NCBI RefSeq assembly: GCF_030463535.1
Contig: NC_132898.1
Location: 25,269,162 to 25,333,161, forward strand
DNA length: 64,000 nt
From: Salminus brasiliensis
Taxonomy: Eukaryota; Chordata; Actinopteri; Characiformes; Bryconidae
Direction: 5' to 3'
Shown: positions 1 through 13,582 of the stretch, piece by piece
Layout: each line of letters opens with the position of its first letter
Position numbering within the stretch: the first letter of the stretch is position 1
The notes under the pieces: generated by a model
Told to the model about the DNA's origin: nothing
The model's input: only the letters and a program-made list of their open reading frames with translations
Database searches by the model: none
Program-made: the position numbers and the translations under genes

Positions 1-370
1 TGAATTTCTTTCATCTAAGAGACATCTTTTAAACCGCTGCCATAGTTATTAACATTAATGTAACCATCGCCATGACAACTAAAGTATTTTATGTATCAGA
101 GGGAGGCAAATACTGTTTTCACACAGCTGATTTTGGCCTAAACATCTTACTTAGGCCCATCTGGAATGGAAATCATGTCCTGGGGTGAAAAAGCATACCA
201 GGAAATAATCCTACCACACAGAAACACACATGTACTGTGTGCTGCTAAGTGCACTAACAGACTAGAATATAGTTACAATGTCACTTAAAGAATGGCATGG
301 CTTTATAGAGAAGTCTCTTCCAAAGATAAGTAAATTTGCACTGTCCCCATACATAATTAAGTGCACTTAC

Positions 371-529
371 ACTGTCCCCTATAGACCGGAGTTTGTAGAA
401 GGGTTGGATGTAGAACCAGGAGCCCTCGTTTCCAGCAGAGTCCAGGGTCACTCGCATGGCATTCTTCTCCAGTAGGGCAGGCAGGCGCTTATTCACTGTC
501 AGGTACTTATTGCTTTTCAAATGCAACAA
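371..529 (-). CDS. itpr1: itpr1 coding exon 5 (residues 123-175)
   Basis: Fifth coding exon visible of the inositol 1,4,5-trisphosphate receptor type 1, the ER calcium-release channel. It is 159 nt (53 codons, phase 0 at both ends). The acceptor is a pyrimidine stretch ending GTGCAG before TTG-TTG-CAT, and the donor is AGT|GTAAGT. The translation begins [12 protein letters not shown], contains [20 protein letters not shown], and matches the ITPR1 N-terminal region almost residue for residue as I know the family. This is part of the beta-trefoil (MIR) suppressor domain that precedes the ligand-binding core. The residue after the LD pair is Ser where mammals usually have Glu. The gene continues to the left of the window. 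ITPR2 or ITPR3 would show more differences across the five exons together. Confidence 0.96.
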
Positions 530-623
530 CTGCACAATGGAAGCACCGGTTACATAGTTATTTACCCACAAAACCAGGTATGCCAGCTGTCTACAGATGT
601 CTGAACAAACCTGGACCGCTTAC

Positions 624-710
624 CTGAATTACGTTGCCGTACTGAATGACCGTTCCCAGCAGCTTTCTGTTCTCTGATTCATTCTGTTTCTTCTCCAGAT
701 CAGCTGCATG
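624..710 (-). CDS. itpr1: itpr1 coding exon 4 (residues 94-122)
   Basis: Fourth coding exon, 87 nt and 29 codons, phase 0 to phase 0. The acceptor is TTTTGCAG before CAT-GCA-GCT and the donor is CAG|GTAAGC. The translation starts [16 protein letters not shown] and ends [11 protein letters not shown], which is the charged linker and following beta strand of the ITPR1 suppressor domain. It splices in frame from the LNKLH end of the upstream exon (1553-1668) and into LLHLKS downstream. The 94-bp intron to the next exon (530-623) is very short compared with the 12-kb intron further upstream. Confidence 0.96.
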
Positions 711-1552
711 CTGCAAAACACACAATATTGTTTCAGATTGTTACACACACACACACACGAGAGCATGCTTTAAACGACTGCCTTTTCTATATAAATTGGT
801 GTTAAATCTGCAGCAGTCAATCTGTCATGCTGTGTCTGATATCTGCTGTCACATTACAGCAGCAATGCTGAGCCCCAACACACTCAGAGAACACTAACTT
901 AAGACAGATACATAGTGAAGCTGACCTCGAATAAAAATAAAAGGCTTCCGTCTACATTCCTACAATGTAAACATGTCTCCTAGACAGAGGCCACTTAGTA
1001 TCACTGCCAGGCAGGCTACAGTGTTTCACTGGCTCTAACACACCCAGAACAGAAAAGGCTTGCTAATTAGTTTATTAGTTGGATCAAGTGTGTTGGATAC
1101 AGGGGAAATGCTACAAGACTACATGTCCCTACGTTTGTAAACACCCCTTCTAATGAATGCCTTTAGCAACCTTAAGTTGCATCCATTGCTGACACAGATA
1201 TACAGAAATACACACATAGGTTGTCTAGTCACTGTAGAGGAATAAAAGACTCTCTGGAAAAGAAAAACATGAACCCTGCCAAGCATGGGAAAAAGGGGTA
1301 TAAAGCCCCCCAGCATTGAGCTGTACAGCAGTGGAACGGTGTTTCCTGGAATGATGGTTCTCCATTTAATACTTTTGGAAAAATTTAGTAGAAAGCCTTT
1401 CCTGGATCATAAAAATAGTTATTCCAACAAAAGCAGGATAGACTTCTGTGTCAGGACAAAAAGCCTGGATGATTGTCTTCAAGTACTTCAACTACTTACA
1501 AAATCACTATTGTGAGTAAGTGAGTGAGTGAGTGAGTGAGAGAGAAACATAC
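711..1552. other. itpr1 intron 4 (between coding exons 3 and 4)
   Basis: An 842-bp intron. It holds a short CA run near 744-760, a minus-oriented Tc1-type MITE relic (1118-1470, listed separately) and a degenerate TGAG/GTGA tetranucleotide run (about 1513-1545) that sits only a few bases inside the intron from the exon 3 donor. No other structure was seen. Confidence 0.7.
1118..1470 (-). mobile_element. Tc1-type MITE, copy A (truncated)
   Basis: Begins with the right terminal repeat in inverted form (TGTCC..ACGTTTGTAAACACC, then CTTCTAATGAATGC). It then carries the family's internal landmarks in reverse order: the 'CATTGCTGACACAGAT' block, 'CTAGTCACTGTAGAGG', 'CAGCATTGAGCTGTACAGCAGTGGAAC', and finally 'TCCAACAAAAGCAGGATA'. 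The opposite terminus (GGACAAAAGTATTGGGACACC type) is missing. Eight other copies occur in this window. It contains no coding capacity; the 65-76 codon reading frames across it are fortuitous. Confidence 0.75.
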
Positions 1553-1668
1553 ATGTAGTTTGTTTAGGAGGACTGTATCTGTAGTGCTGTTGCCACCAGG
1601 TTTTGCTGCCTTCCAGAACTGCTTCTGTGCAGAGTACCTATTCATAGGACACAGCTTGAACAGACAGT
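1553..1668 (-). CDS. itpr1: itpr1 coding exon 3 (residues 55-93)
   Basis: Third coding exon, 116 nt. It enters with two bases completing the Asp codon (G|AC) and leaves at a codon boundary. The acceptor is CTCCCTCCGCAG and the donor is CAT|GTATGT. The translation runs [19 protein letters not shown], then KAAKPGG and LLNKLH. This is the highly conserved loop of the IP3-receptor suppressor domain, diagnostic of the family. It is preceded by a 12.65-kb intron. Confidence 0.96.
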
Positions 1669-4600
1669 CTGCGGAGGGAGACAAGAGAAAAAAATAAAAC
1701 AAACACCACATGGCATTACTAATCTTCTGAATATAGAAAAAAAAATGCACTCCAACAGCCTGACAAATGCTCTAAAATTACTGAAGCTTTGTTTTAATAG
1801 CCAATTCCCACACAAAAGAACATGGAGAGTTACCCATTCTAACACACAAATATGAAAAAAGGACATAACATGACGAATCTGAAACATCAACAATTGTATG
1901 GTAGGTGTGCAATGTATATAACCATACAGGCCTCCAACTTCAGGTAAAGCTTACATCAAAACCAACACCTTTTGGAAGGTGGTAGAACGTGAAAATTAGA
2001 GCATAAGAACTTCAACAGAAAATCTGCAGGGATTATGCGATGCAATCAGGTCAACATAAACCAGAATCTCAAAGGAACGTTTCATAACATCTCATGATAA
2101 TAACATAATACTGTCTATTCTTCATGTTCCACCCTTTTTTCCCCTAATTTGATTCACCCATGCTTGTGTCTGACAGGGTGAAAGTTTTGAAAGGCCAGAA
2201 GAGTGCTTAGTTACGTGAATCTACAGGACTAAAGGCTGAATAAAGGGCCTCTTATTCTGGCAGGGGTGTGGCGTTGGATGATTCAACCTCTAAGTTACCA
2301 CTTCGTAGTCAAGGACAATTTCATCACCACAAGAAAGACCTAGGGAGACAGCTGTCCCTGTTCTAACACATGTACTGAGTTACAAGATAGGTGAAGAGGA
2401 AAGTAAAAGGGAAGAGGAAGAAAGAGAGATGAGCAAGAGAAGAGTAGAAGAGAGGAGATTAAGTGAGACAGGGATAAAAATAGTCTCTGGTCCACAGAGT
2501 GCAGGGAGGAACTTGGCCAACACTACTTCTGATGTCCTGGGATTTCCAGAGGGGGTGAATGATGCACTGATGCAGGAAAGGTAGAGAGGTAGGAAGTGGG
2601 GCAGAAAGGAAGGATGGAAGAGGTAAGCATTTTTTATTAGGCAAGGTTAAATAGTGAGGGAGGGAACTGATAAAACAACTGAAATAGGAACAGAGAGAGA
2701 AAAGGAGGGAGATAATGGAGAAACAATGTGGACATTTAAGTGACTTAAAGAGAGTATAAGCAGTAGTGTATTCACTGACTACATCCAGAAGTCAGGCAGG
2801 TACTGCATTGTGAAAATCTTGTTCTACTTCAGGCCTACAGGCTCACCCATCTGCATAGCTCAGTGCTTTATATGTTGTAACACAACTCATTTGATTACAC
2901 AGATACTGATCAAGTTGAATTCGGAGCACTGGACCAGGAAAAACACTGCTGCAGGGCTGGAGCTGGAGGAACCATACCTAATCAAGCGAGGAGGGTCATT
3001 GCATGCCTGGCACACTCTGTCAAACAAAGAGCTACCATCACGTTCCAGCAGTAGATCAGGGTTTATCCATGGTGTTGCTTTAACAAGTAACAAGAGCTCA
3101 TGGTTACATTTATAAAATGTATGTGCCTCAACAGATGACAAGTGGGGAAGGATACAGGTGAGCCACAAGTAGAGCTAAGAAACCAACAAGCAAGGCAGAC
3201 TGGGTTAAACTCAACGTTAGACGCTTTGAGTTCTTGCCAGAATACTACAGTTAGTGTGAACTAGCACGTCTCGTCCAAAAAATGCAAAGTCAGACACCAC
3301 TTTTTTTCAAACCGTCACTGATGCAGCATTGCTAGGCAGCAATTCCCAGCTCCTCTACAACAGCTAACAGATGCCTATGCTGACCAACATCACAGTAGAA
3401 GTGATGTGGGGAGGAAGTGCAATCAACCCATCCCTGATGTTTTTATTTGTTTGTTTTTTTAACTTGCCAACTAGGCTATAGTGCAAAAAGTTGAAAGATC
3501 AGATCTCATTTTTCAAACTCCTCAAACCATTTACTACATGGTGGAAGAGTTCTTCTATGGCATTTGCATCATCTTGGCAAAAACCATACTGGCATAATGG
3601 CATAGATTAGGGACTCATTAGATTAGACAACAACAGAATCAAGCAGAGCTACAGCACCTTAAAAAAAACTCTTTGGCTGTAGCGTGAATTATTCAAAAGT
3701 TCAAGAGTCTGTGACATACCTTACCTCATTTGTCCCTCTTTTGTACTATCTAGCTAACATTTACTTCACCTTGAGGTCACATCTTTCTCTCTTGCACCAC
3801 ATACTTTCTCTCTCTCTCTCTGCCAAGCCAACTCTGACATGTTGAATGCTGTGCTTAGTGACTTAGACTTGTTTTACAGGTTGAACACTCCAGACACTCA
3901 AATAAATCTGCACAAGAACTGAAAAAGTGACTTTTTCTTTTTCTGAAAAAAAAAATCATCAGGTGAGCAGCGACTCCTGTTAGATCTGTTGCTTAGGGAC
4001 TTTGGTTTCCACAGCTACAACATGAACAGTTTTATTTCCAGTAAATTAAGTCGTCCCTCTAGCCATCACTCCTTAAAGTCTCCATTACAAACCGCATCTA
4101 AAACTCTCTTGGGCCTATTATAACCAACAGCAAGATTCTTAATCTTCTGGTCGAAGGTTGGTGTAACTCTACACCCACAGCAACAACTCCAAAAAACATG
4201 ACTAATACTATGGACACTGTTCATGTAGATGTATAGCCCCAAAGCAACATGCATGAGTAAAGAGACATTACACAAAAGCAATTGTAGTACTGATCCGAGA
4301 AGAGGAGGGATTTCGAGCAGCAGGCAGATATTCCCTGGAAACCAGCATCTTTTAAATGGGCTTAAGTGGCCTATTAATGCCATACATGAGCTGAAGATTT
4401 AGTGCTAACAGACTTCCTGTTGCTGGAGCAAAGCAGGCATGGAAGGAAGCCAACCAACAGAGCCAGAGTCTACCTGGTCTGTCTGCAGGGAGGTGGGTAA
4501 GTAGTATCCTTTATTTAACCCTAAAGGATGTAGGAATACACCTCTGATAATGAACTCAAGCCACCATCTTCTTGCTGGCAGAAAAACATCTACAGTATGA

Positions 4601-7600
4601 CTGTAAAAATGGGCACAAACATGCATCCAGACAATAAATATAAACAACAGACAATAGAAGAAATCTGATTTTATGTTACACAGTCATTGTTAACCCAGGA
4701 TCTGATACACATTCAATTAAGAAGCTTGCTGCCTGCATTCTCTTATAGTCATGCCTGTAATCAAGCAGGAAGTGCACCAACTTTATAGGTCGTGTAGGCT
4801 CAGTGGTGCATTGCACCTGTGTTATGACAACGGAAAGTGCGAAATTAATCTAAACATGCACCAAATCTTCAAAAAGTAGGTTAGCTTTAACACAAAAATG
4901 TGCAAACTCTGCAAATCAGATGCCACACAGTAAGCTATGATACAGTCTCAAAATATTGTACAAACTGAAAATGCATCAGGTGTTGGTAGCACTCTGAGCA
5001 AGGCCCCTAACTTCTTAGGCCTCAGTTCTCCAGATGTGCCATAGCATGGCTGACCCCGTGCTCTGACCTCGGATTCATAAAAGGCCATTAATACATTAGC
5101 GTCATGTTGTGGTTACTGTTATGACTTTGTCCGTTTAAAGTGTTGCCAGGACTCCGAAGTCACCTACAGCAAAGAAAAGAGTAATGTAGCAGCAAAACAA
5201 AAAAGCACATCCTCAATTATTAACCTATTAAACTCCATGATTAGGCTCACTTGTTCCCAAGTGCTCGGCCCATCTGACTGCTGCTCCGTCAGCTGTGCCA
5301 TCAGAGCACAAGAGACGCATTGTTCAAGCCACTGTATCCATTACATTCCTGATCTGGCAGCGGCTCATTTGGATACCCACTGGGTCATTCAGAGGCAGAA
5401 ACAAAGAACGTCACATAACACGTTTCTTCTACTTTTAGAGCACTAATTAAATTAATTTGCTAAATTTAACAGTACTGGCAGAAGTGTTTACCAGTTAAAA
5501 GAGATTCTGACTTAAAAGTTTCTCAACAGTATTTCCTTTTCTCAACTTTTTAAAACTTACAACCAGTTACGTACACTTTGTTCACAGAAGGCTGGCCTAC
5601 TGCAAGTTCTATGCTTTAGAAAAATCAAAACTGGGGGGAAAAGCTTTCTCTTATAAAGCCCTCTGACTCTGGAATAAACCAGTCAGTGTTTAAATCTAAA
5701 ACATATATTTTTGCACCAGCTTTCATCCTACCCGCCATAACACTGCACACTGTACCCATATTTACTGTGTTGGCCTTCGCCTTTAACCCATCTGTGCAAT
5801 GAACACACATACTGCAATGAAGACACACACACTAGTGAGCAAACTGTCAATTATAATTGATTTGAATGTTAGAATTCAGGGAGAGTTTAAACAGCTTATA
5901 AGGTGCTTCTGACATATGACTGTACCTATACTTGTTACGCCAATAAATAGAAAAGGGAAACCGCAGTTTCCTGAATATGGTTTACAGGTTTACGTTAAGA
6001 CATTCAGTTAAATTTAGTGGTTGAATGATAAACAACACCAAAGCTTAAGTCATATTAATGAGCGACTGGTTTGCTTGGCATGTACAGGTAGTTAGGCAAC
6101 CAGCCTGCAATGCATCAACAACTGACACCCACAGCTTGTTCTGAACACTAAGTAAGTCACCCTGTCTTTGTGTGTATTTGTGTCCGAAACATCCTACGAT
6201 CTAAAGTGCCACATAGACATGTTTACTGTGTGTGTTTTCACAGGTCCCTTGGTTCTCCTGCTGGTGCAACAGCAGTGCTAGGTCAACTGCCCAGCCAGAC
6301 TTAATGAAGGCAGAACTTTTCCTGTCATTTGCATAGCAGATCAGTTATATTTATGCAAGCTGCTGCTGACTCTAATGGATCGACACAGTTCAAAGCTGCA
6401 GCACAGTTGGAGTACTGACCATGTCAAAGACTAATTGACAGCACGCATTTGCTTGTGTACACATAATTAACCCTAATCTCCATTTATACCATTACATAAT
6501 GTAGTGCCTCTTAACCTCAGATTAGAACAGGTTTGAATATTACTGTTTTTATTACCTTCACAGCTTCCCACACTTAATATGGCATATAGGGAAACAGTTC
6601 TCACCCAAAGGGGGGGGGGGTGGGTATTTAAGCAAACAGCAATGAATATAAGACTACAAGTAACAAGGAGAAGATTCATCACGTGACATGGTGTGCTCTT
6701 TTCACACGAGTTATTTTGGTTCAAGTTACAATCCAGCATTTCTGAGTTTGCTAAACTAGATGTGCAGCTTACAGCAATACATTCTACAGCTAGAGATTCC
6801 TTCAAAAAACAGCCTTCACTGTAACATTTTAACCAAAACCCAAATAAATGCACAGATTATGTTGGGCTAGCTTTGGGCTAGGGCTTTCCTTTTCCCAAGT
6901 ATAAGCTATTTATTATATTATTTAAGATGCTGACACAGTAAGAGCCAACAGTTTATTTAGAAAACGTAGACAATAACTCCCAATGTCTGGCTAATTTGTT
7001 ATCTGACCCACTTTGAGGTGCACCCATTGCTGACAGATGTTCAATTGCGCAAGCCCAGTTTACATAATCACAATAAACAAGAACTGCCTTCAATCCCTTG
7101 CAAGGCCACAGCCATTCGTGGTTGAGAATTCAACTCAGCCCAACTGGCTTCGCTCTCTCTGGGTGGGTAGGATGGCCTTCGCTCTAACCGAATCACTTAG
7201 TTAGCCAGCATAGGCATCAGTTAGCTGACGTAACAGAATTGGCAGTAAGTGCTCTCCTCCTAACATGTGGAAGTGTCCAATGACGTTGCTCATGTGGCAG
7301 CATGCAGGCAAAAATGCAGGGGCGCTTTTTGAATTCATGTTTCCCAGAGAAAGCATCTGCCAGCCTTCACCCTCCCAGCTCTGTGAGACTTCTCCGGTGA
7401 GCGGCACTGCCAATAAAACAGAATGCTCTGTAACAGAGGGGTATAAAGCCTAACATCAGTGCCAGACCTTTATTTCGGAATCACACTGAGTAGGTCTGTA
7501 AAAACGTCTGAACATACATAGTAATTAAAATAATGCAATACAGTGGTTTAGTTACAGCAGAGAACTCATTTGCCTTTGCACACTGTGAGAGACAAGTCTT

Positions 7601-10600
7601 TGTATATCAAAGTTCTCCATGCAGGTCATGTGATCTGCATAAGGTTTGTCCAATTGAATTACTTTAAATGAATCAAATGTCAACTGAATAGTCAGACTTT
7701 AAGATTTAACCCACTTAAATCGAACTGGAACTATAAAAGGAAAAAACATCATATAATCATGTATAGCATTTGTTCTGATGTTTTTCCTGAAGGCCAGAGC
7801 ATACCGACCAAATGTTCCAAGACAAACTCAGTTGTTTTAGAATCTTCTGAAAAGTATCTGTGGCACACCGGTGGAACTGTGGAACACCTCTGAACAAAAC
7901 AGTAGATCTTCATTATCAGAAAAATGGAACAGGATTAAATTTACATGGGGTCCTGGGGAAATTCTCTTTTTCACAGGGGCTCAAATGTGAGTTTATTCCC
8001 ATCCAGATCAACCATGTCTGTGTTTTTCCTCATTATTCCTTATAGAAAATAACAGGCTAAATTACAGACTATTCATTGAACTCACAACTCAACTGTTTTA
8101 GAAGCATCCAGATTCATATATTTGTATTGTTTCAGGCAGTTGCCTCACATCAGGGAAAAAAGGCTGTGCATCGTATTTAGTCTCAGAGTGCACGTATCAG
8201 AGCTCCTCCAGTGGATATTAAAAACATCCCAAAAACACAAAAGAAAAACTGGAAAATTAGGGCAAACCTGGTTTTATCTTCTTCACACGGATTACAGCAC
8301 CACCAGCTTCTTAAAAAGGTTAGCTACACTTTATATAAGATGGCAATCTTACAATAAGACTGTATCTCCCCAGGGGAGTGTATGATGTAATATTTCAAGG
8401 ATTTTTAATAAGGAAGTCCTCTCCTTCCAAAATAGTGCCATTATTAATGGAATTGCTTATGAAAAAACGAGTCAAACACCAGAATCAGTGAACTGTTTCC
8501 TATGGTAACCAGAAAAGAGTGAGCTGAGTTTTAATGGATTAGCAGCTGTGAGTGGAAAACGTGTGTTTTAAGTCATGGCCAACTGTCTGAACATCATCAG
8601 ACACAAACCACCACAAATTCAACATGGACAAACGCGAACGGCTATGGCACACCAACCAAACACCTGTGTTTTTTTGAGTTTGTGTTCGTCTGGTGCATAG
8701 CGAGCAGTATACCCGAGTGCATAGCCAGCAGTATACATGGATATTTAAAGAGGTCTGGAAGCGTTATATCTTCAAAGTAAAAAAGTTAATAAATTCTCAA
8801 CACTCATCCTGTACATCTGGCATCATGCAATGTAGCATGGGGAGAACTACTGAAGGCTTTCTTCGGCTTTCCGAAAAGCAAAATCCATTCAGACACAGGA
8901 GAAAAACGAGCCAACAATAAATCATCAGACATTATTTCTTCTTTTCTTGGCCTAAGGTCAATGTTTTGTGATCATTACAGCAGATTTTCACTTTCACAGT
9001 CTGTCTGTGGCTTAAAAACGCTTTCCAAATGGCAGTCCTGTAATAAATATCAGCTCTATAAAGCCAACAATGCAGTTTTAGACAAGCATTGGCAATGTTT
9101 AAACCTGAAAATTAACTTTTTTTTGGAACTGTTTTAACTGAGTTTTATAGACCTTTCAGGCCAAATGTTATGTACTGTTATGTGCTAAGTACTGTATAAA
9201 AACAGACTGGCCTAACAATGAGCTAGAGCATTCAACCATTGTTGCTGTTTCCCAATGCAGCTTGTTCTCAACTAAAACTTACAAAGTAGCGTCTACTTTG
9301 ATACATCAGATATTGTTTCTGTTTCTATTTTCAGGACATTTGGAATCTGAGCACATGATAAAAGCCCTCGTTCACATTTCACCTGATGTCTTACATTGCT
9401 TTAAAAGTTCAAAATGACTGTTGTTGAAATGTCTTGTGTATCATGTGACCTTAAATCCATTTAATGTTGGCCTTTAAGGTCTGAGCTTGTTTTATCTGGT
9501 GTTTCTGATCTTTGTAACTGTTGCACATCCCCTGCGGCCAAACTCAGGCATGAGGGGCTGGGCCAGTGACCTCTTAGTGTGCCTGACCATTACTTTCTAA
9601 ACCCAAAGCACTGGATACACTAAGCAGATTTTACCAATTCTTTACCAACAGTGTACTAAAAGGCTTGTAGATCTTTTAAAAAGGTAATTACTGTGCTTTT
9701 TCGAATATGTATATATAAAAAACAGCATAGAAACAGAAAAGATGAAAGCAAATAAGTCACTTAGGGGGGAGGGAGTTTGTAAATCCTGCTCCAAGTAAAA
9801 CAGCTGTTGTTGAGCAGAAGCTAACATGGTTTGAATCTAAAGAGGAAACACTGTTTCAGGAGTGACTTTCTGGTGAGGTATGCCCCATAACCAGCATTTC
9901 TGTTCATCCTCTCCTTCTGATGTCACCACTAAGCCACTTTGCTATGTGGCCAAATAAGGTGTTAAAGGCAGAGAGACAGGGACGTCCTTACAAGACGGGT
10001 GAAAGACCCCAATCCCAGGCTAAAATTTCCTCTCTCCTGTACACTAATACAGACCGGCACACTCACATTCTCCTAAAACTCTCCCCCTCTTACACAAAAA
10101 ACACCTTTTTACACTCACTCTCATACACTCTCACACACAACTACTTCCAACTCATTGACCTGTCGTGTTGTGCTGCTGCCTACTTCAGTCCCCACACAAT
10201 ACACATCTCCACAGTCATTGCCATGGCTGATCCTGCAGTCTGTTACTTATCTGAGGGCAATCCACACTCTCACACTCAAAAAGACACATACACGCGCACA
10301 TACACTCTCGCAAAACACCTGTTTGCTTTGGCACAAACCATTCAGTCCCTTCTACACCCATTCAGCATTATGCCCCAGAGCGGATTTATCCCCTCTCTTT
10401 TTTACATCACAGTACCGGAGCACACCATCTTTATCATCACCATCATTGAACACCAAACAAGCACAGATGGGGCTTGCATCAAAACACGCCTACTGCCAAG
10501 AGAGCCAGAACAGCCTAAAAGGGACCATGCATTTCATTAAACAAGTCTCTGATTCAGATCTAGGCGCCCTGAGCATCAAACAACACTGATACTAAACTTT

Positions 10601-10730
10601 AAACTGAGCTGTTTTATTACGGCACATCACGTAAAGCAGTATTGTGCAAAAAACAGTATTTGTTGCTCCTGAGCTCCCCTGCAGTTGTGGAGTGTAATTA
10701 ATTTTTACTCCACTGTGGTAAATCCAAACA

Positions 10731-10951
10731 TTTACATTTATGGCATTTAGCTGACGCTCTTATCCAGAGCAACCTACAAGGTTACTCGTATTACAGGTGT
10801 GGGCCAATGTAGTGTTAGGAGTCTTGCCCAAGGACTCTTATTGGTATAGCGCAGCACAGTCACCCATACTGGGAATCAAACCCTCCATCCCTCACATGGT
10901 GTAATAGCTCACTGGCAGATAGTGGTGTTATCTGTTGCGCCACACCAACCA
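10731..10951 (-). mobile_element. tRNA-derived SINE, family 1, copy 1
   Basis: Read on the minus strand it starts GGTTGGTGTGGCGCAACAGA (RNA polymerase III A-box-like), has a degraded B box (GGTTTGATTCCC), and ends with the widespread teleost tail that includes CTCTGGATAAGAGCGTCAGC and ATGCCATAAATG. The same arrangement recurs at 16544-16779 (minus) and 12072-12282 (plus), which makes this a dispersed family. The tRNA-derived head is inferred from the box spacing; I did not identify the source tRNA. Confidence 0.8.
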
Positions 10952-12071
10952 CAAACAATGCTCACCCAAACATGAAAAGCAGCATCTGAAGTAATCTCAC
11001 TGGATTTTACACAAATTGGACTCAAGCTTTCACGCTAAACACGAAAAATTCACTGCTGTTTTTTTTTTAAAAACATTCTTTTGAATGTTATGTACAAACA
11101 CAGATGCAGATTTTCACTGCACAGAGCTCAGCAGCAAGCACAGGCGTGAACAGAGCCCACCGCGGCAGACACACTGGCTCACAGTTGACCGACCCTCCCT
11201 CACTAGAGCGTCTCCCACTTTTGTGTCCAACCGGTAACCACACACAACGCAAATGGTGTTGATGAGTGGACGTGAGTGGCGAGTGCAGTGTATGCGGCGT
11301 TTAGTGTGAAAATAGATTTAAGTTCGACAGAGAGAGGTCTCTTGCAGCTCCACCAAAGTTCCATAGTACAGTAGCCAGAGACACCATTTTCCCTGTAACA
11401 GTCAGTGTGCCATCTAAACAATACATTCTAACAATGCTTAAGTAAAAAAAACTACATAATATTGCATCTCAAGGTGAGCTAAGAATAGTAAGAAATTGGT
11501 GGAATTGATCAGAAAAAAAAATCAGTTCCGTTCAGTACCGTTAAGCAAATGTGCATGGTATGATAACCATCAATTTCCATATCATGGTATACTTTACAAC
11601 AGTGTATTGTTGCAACCCTAGCCCCACCTTTAGGGCAGCAGGTGCTGAAAACAATGTTTATACAGCAATGTTGCTTGTATCAAAATATTGATATTGCTCA
11701 AACACTATAAGAAAGCTAAAATTTGCTAGGATGTCCTCTAGCAGTCCATCCTGAAGAGGCAAGGGCATATTAACTTTGCTTCTAGTTTTGACAGGTCAGG
11801 ATCATTTCTGTGCTGTTGATTTAAGTAAATGAACCTGGCTCAGAGCTGGTGTCATTTCACTCAAAAAATTAATTTACAAAAGCCCTACTTTGGAGGTCAG
11901 CCAGTGCGTCAGCTCATCTTTTAGCGCAGCATCCGGTCCAGAACACAAATCGCACACACGCACACTCCTTTTCTTATTCAGTTCTCTCTCATCATCCTTT
12001 ATTTCTTTCGGTCTGCATCCGATCTCTCTCAATCTTAATAAATGTGCACACGCAGCAGTATAAGATATATG

Positions 12072-12282
12072 CTTGGTGTGACAACAGATAACATGGCTCC
12101 CTGCCAGTGAGCTACCACACAATGTAAGAGACTGGGGTTCGATTCACTTTAGTCTGGGAGACCATGCAGCATTACGCCAATAAGAGTCCTTGGCAAGACT
12201 CTTAAAACTACATTGGCCCACCTCTACATTTCGAGTAACCTTGTAAGTCACTCTGGATAAGAGCGCGAGCTAAATGCCATGA
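12072..12282 (+). mobile_element. tRNA-derived SINE, family 1, copy 2
   Basis: Plus-strand copy. It has a damaged A-box region (TTGGTGTGACAACAGATAAC), an intact B box within GGGGTTCGATTCAC, then ATTACGCCAATAAGAGTCCT, ATTGGCCCA and the tail CTCTGGATAAGAGCGCGAGC followed by TAAATGCC. It is more diverged than the minus-strand copies and sits 20 bp before MITE copy B, so mobile elements are clustered here. Confidence 0.78.
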
Positions 12283-12302
12283 ATCTGAAAATACAAAAGT
12301 CT

Positions 12303-12545
12303 TGCATCACTACATGTCCAAATGTTTGTGGACACCCCTTCTAATGAAAACATTCAGCTCCTTTAAGTTGCATGCACTGCTGACACAAATGTTTAAATGC
12401 ACACACAGATTGTCTAGTCCCTGTAGAGTATTGGCAATAGAATAGGACTCCACTTCCAATAGAAAAACCCACCCTGGCATTGAGCTGTGGAGCAGTGCAA
12501 CTGTGTTGCCTGGAATAAGGGTGCTCCATCCAATACGTACATGCC
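12303..12545 (-). mobile_element. Tc1-type MITE, copy B
   Basis: Intact-looking right terminus in inverted orientation (ACTACATGTCCAAATGTTTG then TGGACACCCC), followed by TTCTAATGAA, CTTTAAGTTGCATGCACTGC, GTCTAGTCCCTGTAGAGTAT and GAGCTGTGGAGCAGTGCAAC. It stops after about 240 bp at the CATCCAATACGTAC block, so roughly half of the element is missing. Confidence 0.8.
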
Positions 12546-13319
12546 CGTTCAAGACTTAAACTTGCTAACTGACTTCAGTGCTAGTGCAGTGCTTGTCCGA
12601 CAATTGCTTTTCTCGCACACAAGGCAGATGTTACAAAAACGCATTAAAACTTTAAAAAAGGATAATCCTAAATTACCTGCTTTTCGGTCTGCTTTTGTAG
12701 CAATTTTAACATGTAAAAAGGCACAGAACAGGAGAAGGAAAAAACGTATTTGGAAACAAAAGCTAATCAGGAGATGTAATTTTAATTCCAACAATGTCTC
12801 ACCAAATAAACACACAAACAAATAAAATAAATACACTGAAAATCCTGGCAAATCAATATTAGTCAAAATTAGTGGCCAATCAATACATCTGATCTGCATC
12901 CTGTGGCACTAACCACGAGGTCTCCATAAGCCAAGAGCAGAGATATAGTAAGAAACTGTGGCTAAATGCTAAAGCTAAACAGACCACATGGATGGCTCCC
13001 ATCACAGCTTCAGCCCTTTGGGGGAAACCTACTCTCGGTCATTAGCCCACAGCGAGTGTAAGGTTAATTAGCCGCTAGCTGGCTTCATTTTATCATCTAG
13101 GATATTAGCTCTCATCTAGCCACAGAAAGGCTGTGAACACATTAGCCAGAAGCCAGCAGGAGCTAGACAATAAGTCATTCTAAACTGATATTTGTTTTCA
13201 GCTTTTTAAATTATTATTTTATAAATGTCTTTAATATTTAATACACTCTATTCTGCTCACAACTGATGTTCACAACAGTCCAGCCCACCCCTGTGTTACC
13301 ACTGAAGTTTCTGATGTTA

Positions 13320-13582
13320 AACTATATAGATAAAAGTATTGGGACATCTGCTCATTCATTGTTTTTTTTTAAATCTAGAGTATTAAAAAAGTTTATCCTG
13401 TTTTTGTTGGAGTAACTGTCTCTACTGTTCAACTTTTTGGTAGATTTTGGAGCGTTGATGCCATAGGTTCATGTGTATCTGCTCCAGTCCTATTCTCTTG
13501 CCAGGACTTTTCTTCATGGACTAGATAAGCTGTGTGTGTTCATAAGAAGGCAGGTTCACAAACATTTGGACACACAGTGTAT
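13320..13582 (+). mobile_element. Tc1-type MITE, copy C (both ends present, internal deletion)
   Basis: The left end is ACTATATAGATAAAAGTATT then GGGACATCTGCTCATTCATTG. The right end is ACAAACATTTGGACACACAG then TGTA. The two ends are imperfect inverted repeats of each other, as expected for a Tc1/mariner-type non-autonomous element. The middle (family landmarks from 'GATTTGATTGCATTCAG' to 'CTCCACAGCTCAATGC') is deleted, leaving 263 bp compared with about 450-510 bp in copies D and G. Confidence 0.8.

Noticed and set aside
7010-7090. Extra copy of the nine-copy MITE family (GCACCCATTGCTGACAGATG)
   Set aside because: Only one internal block is similar and no termini or flanking landmarks are present, so I could not support it as a copy.
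9920-10540. 206-codon plus-strand open frame (with a second overlapping 144-codon frame) in itpr1 intron 3
   Set aside because: It lies in a CA/CT-rich stretch poor in T-A-A/T-A-G words, has no splice context or recognisable domain, and two overlapping frames are open at once, which points to base composition and not coding.
12080-12180. Possible tRNA gene (A and B box words)
   Set aside because: The box words belong to the head of a dispersed SINE with a long non-tRNA body, and the cloverleaf is not complete.
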